Origin: Gammaproteobacteria bacterium
GTDB taxonomy: Bacteria; Pseudomonadota; Gammaproteobacteria; Steroidobacterales; Steroidobacteraceae
Direction: 5' to 3'
Assembly: GCA_028293765.1 (NCBI GenBank)
Contig: JAQGOG010000083.1
Span: 1 to 43,374, forward strand
Length of the DNA stretch: 43,374 nt
Below the pieces are notes generated by a model that was not told the DNA's origin, ran no database searches, and worked only from the letters and a program-made list of their open reading frames with translations. Shown here one piece after another: positions 42,224 to 43,374 of the stretch. The position numbers were made by a program, and so were the translations under genes. The stretch's first letter is position 1; the number at the start of each line of letters is the position of its first letter.

Positions 42224-42883
42224 TCAGCGGTATTCGAGCCCCAGCGCCTTGAGCTTCTCGCGCATCTTGTAGATGTCGAGTCCCAACTCGCCGGACGCGA
42301 GTCGTTTGCGCTTCTCCTCTTCGGCGTCGACGCGTTGCTTGGAGGCTTCCGCCACCTTCACGACGTCCGCACGATTCACGGCCACCACGCCGTCGTCATC
42401 GGCAACGATTACGTCACCCGGCTCGATGCGTTGGCCCGCGCAGATGATCGGTACGTTCACCGCGCCGAGACTCGCCTTGACCGTGCCCTGAGCCCAGATG
42501 TTCTTGCTCCAGACCGGAAATTTCATCTGCGCCAAAGTGGCAACGTCGCGGACTCCCGCATCGATGATGAGGGCCTTGACTCCGTGCGCCTGCAACGACG
42601 TCGCGAGCAGATCGCCGAAGTAACCATCGGAACAGGGCGAGCTCGGCGCGGCGACGAGCACGTCGCCCGGGCGGCACAGTTCGATCGCAACGTGCAGCAT
42701 CCAGTTGTCGCCAGGCGGCATGAGTACCGTGACGGCAGAGCCAGACACCATCGCACCCGTATAGATCGGACGCATATGAGCGGCGAGCAGGCCCGTCCGT
42801 CCCTGCGCCTCATGAACGGTAGCGACTCCATAAGTCCCCAATGCCTCAGTGGCGGCAGGGTCCGGGCGCGCAATCTCGCGCAT
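42224..42883 (-). CDS. ligK: 4-carboxy-4-hydroxy-2-oxoadipate aldolase / oxaloacetate decarboxylase
   Basis: A 219-residue RraA-like class II aldolase. It cleaves 4-carboxy-4-hydroxy-2-oxoadipate to pyruvate and oxaloacetate, completing the pathway. The substrate-binding Arg and metal-site Asp lie in [23 protein letters not shown] is the family signature. With LigAB, LigC, LigI and LigJ in the same 7 kb, the LigK/GalC assignment is well supported. It is convergent with the aldo/keto reductase gene (80-bp gap). Confidence 0.92.
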   Translation of the reverse strand: MREIARPDPAATEALGTYGVATVHEAQGRTGLLAAHMRPIYTGAMVSGSAVTVLMPPGDNWMLHVAIELCRPGDVLVAAPSSPCSDGYFGDLLATSLQAHGVKALIIDAGVRDVATLAQMKFPVWSKNIWAQGTVKASLGAVNVPIICAGQRIEPGDVIVADDDGVVAVNRADVVKVAEASKQRVDAEEEKRKRLASGELGLDIYKMREKLKALGLEYR

Positions 42884-43086
42884 GACGACGTGCTTGTTAA
42901 TAACGGCTCCGACGCAGGTTGAAGTGAAGCTTCGCGGGCGAAATCAGCAGGCCCGATTATAGCCAGCCGTCCGACTCCTTCGCCACGCTGGCGTGCGGAT
43001 AACGCACGAATAGCACGCGGACGCGGTGTTATATCTGTCGAGCGGGATCTTCCCTGAGCGCGAGCAGGCGTCGGGATGTACGGGGC

Positions 43087-43122
43087 AAAAAAAACCCGGG
43101 ATCGCAAACTGCCGATCCCGGG
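43087..43122 (-). terminator. Rho-independent terminator of the OmpA-family gene
   Basis: A perfect 10-bp stem (43095-43104 CCCGGGATCG with 43113-43122) and an 8-nt loop. Read on the minus strand it is followed by eight T (43087-43094). It lies 56 bp after the stop codon of the leftward OmpA gene. This is the clearest intrinsic terminator in the window. Confidence 0.93.
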
Positions 43123-43177
43123 CAGCAACCGTCATCGAGGCGTGCCAGGCGTCAGCGACGCCACTGCGCGCACCGGG

Positions 43178-43374
43178 TTACTTCGTTTCGCCTGCTCCCT
43201 TGACCTCCACGTCGCCCGGGTTTTCCAGAACCTGCATGACGACCCGCCGATTCTTCGCACGGCCTTGAGGAGTAGTGTTGTCCGCGACGGGCTGCGCCTT
43301 GCCGTAGCCTTTGGCGGAGAGCTGCCCGGACGGCACTCCCTGCATCACCAGATAATCGCGCACGGAGTTCGCTC
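43178..43374 (-). CDS. OmpA-family protein, C-terminal part (runs off the window)
   Basis: The last 64 or so codons of an OmpA/MotB-type peptidoglycan-binding domain. ANSVRDYLVMQGV, LSAKGYGKAQPVADN and GRAKNRRVVMQV are the standard closing motifs, including the 'NRRV' peptidoglycan contact. The N-terminal part lies beyond position 43374, so whether it is a beta-barrel porin or a lipoprotein is unknown. Confidence 0.9.
   Translation of the reverse strand, partial: ANSVRDYLVMQGVPSGQLSAKGYGKAQPVADNTTPQGRAKNRRVVMQVLENPGDVEVKGAGETK

Overview
The window is about 43.4 kb of GC-rich, gene-dense chromosomal DNA. It looks like a free-living, TonB-receptor-rich, aromatic-degrading proteobacterium. CsrA, three large TonB-dependent receptors, a FecI/FecR pair, a protocatechuate 4,5-cleavage pathway and a GlcNAc phosphotransferase system together suggest a gammaproteobacterium of the Xanthomonadales/Steroidobacteraceae type. 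This placement is inference; no rRNA or tRNA gene is present to test it.

Region 1 (1-14.6 kb) is a chitin / N-acetylglucosamine (GlcNAc) acquisition locus. It holds a partial GntR regulator, a TonB receptor, a flavin-dependent halogenase-family protein with a JmjC/cupin_8 partner, a TPR-sulfotransferase on the opposite strand, a GH20 beta-hexosaminidase lipoprotein, a fused EIIA-HPr-EI phosphotransfer protein and a GlcNAc-type EIICB permease. The permease carries a second EIIB-like domain that has lost its phosphorylated cysteine. Two near-identical 16-bp elements in opposite orientation lie in the GntR/receptor intergenic region and are the best operator candidates.

Region 2 (14.6-18.6 kb) is a second TonB receptor followed by a MarR regulator. 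Two palindromes of form WTAGCNNGCTAW, 22 bp apart, sit upstream of the receptor.

Region 3 (18.6-21.1 kb) is a cyclic-di-GMP-I (GEMM-I) riboswitch upstream of two translationally coupled genes that I cannot assign to a named family: a polytopic membrane protein with a long helical cytoplasmic segment, and a lipoprotein with a von Willebrand A-like MIDAS. A diguanylate cyclase lies 9 kb downstream.

Region 4 (21.1-29.9 kb) is a lasso-peptide cluster. It has a fused RRE-protease (B), a lasso cyclase (C), a TonB receptor with an STN signalling domain, a 52-residue precursor on the opposite strand, then a FecI-type sigma factor, a FecR anti-sigma factor, a small zinc-finger-like protein and CsrA. 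The predicted core is GGVYGSKMDIGAGLQVF, with a Gly1-Asp9 ring. No isopeptidase and no ABC exporter gene is seen. This is the main discovery candidate.

Region 5 (30-33.5 kb) carries a GGDEF diguanylate cyclase, a small cysteine-rich protein and RecQ.

Region 6 (33.5-42.9 kb) encodes a complete protocatechuate 4,5-cleavage route to pyruvate and oxaloacetate (LigAB, LigC, LigI, LigJ, LigK), with an aldehyde dehydrogenase, a dicarboxylate symporter and an aldo/keto reductase. The window ends in the C-terminus of an OmpA-family protein with a clear intrinsic terminator.
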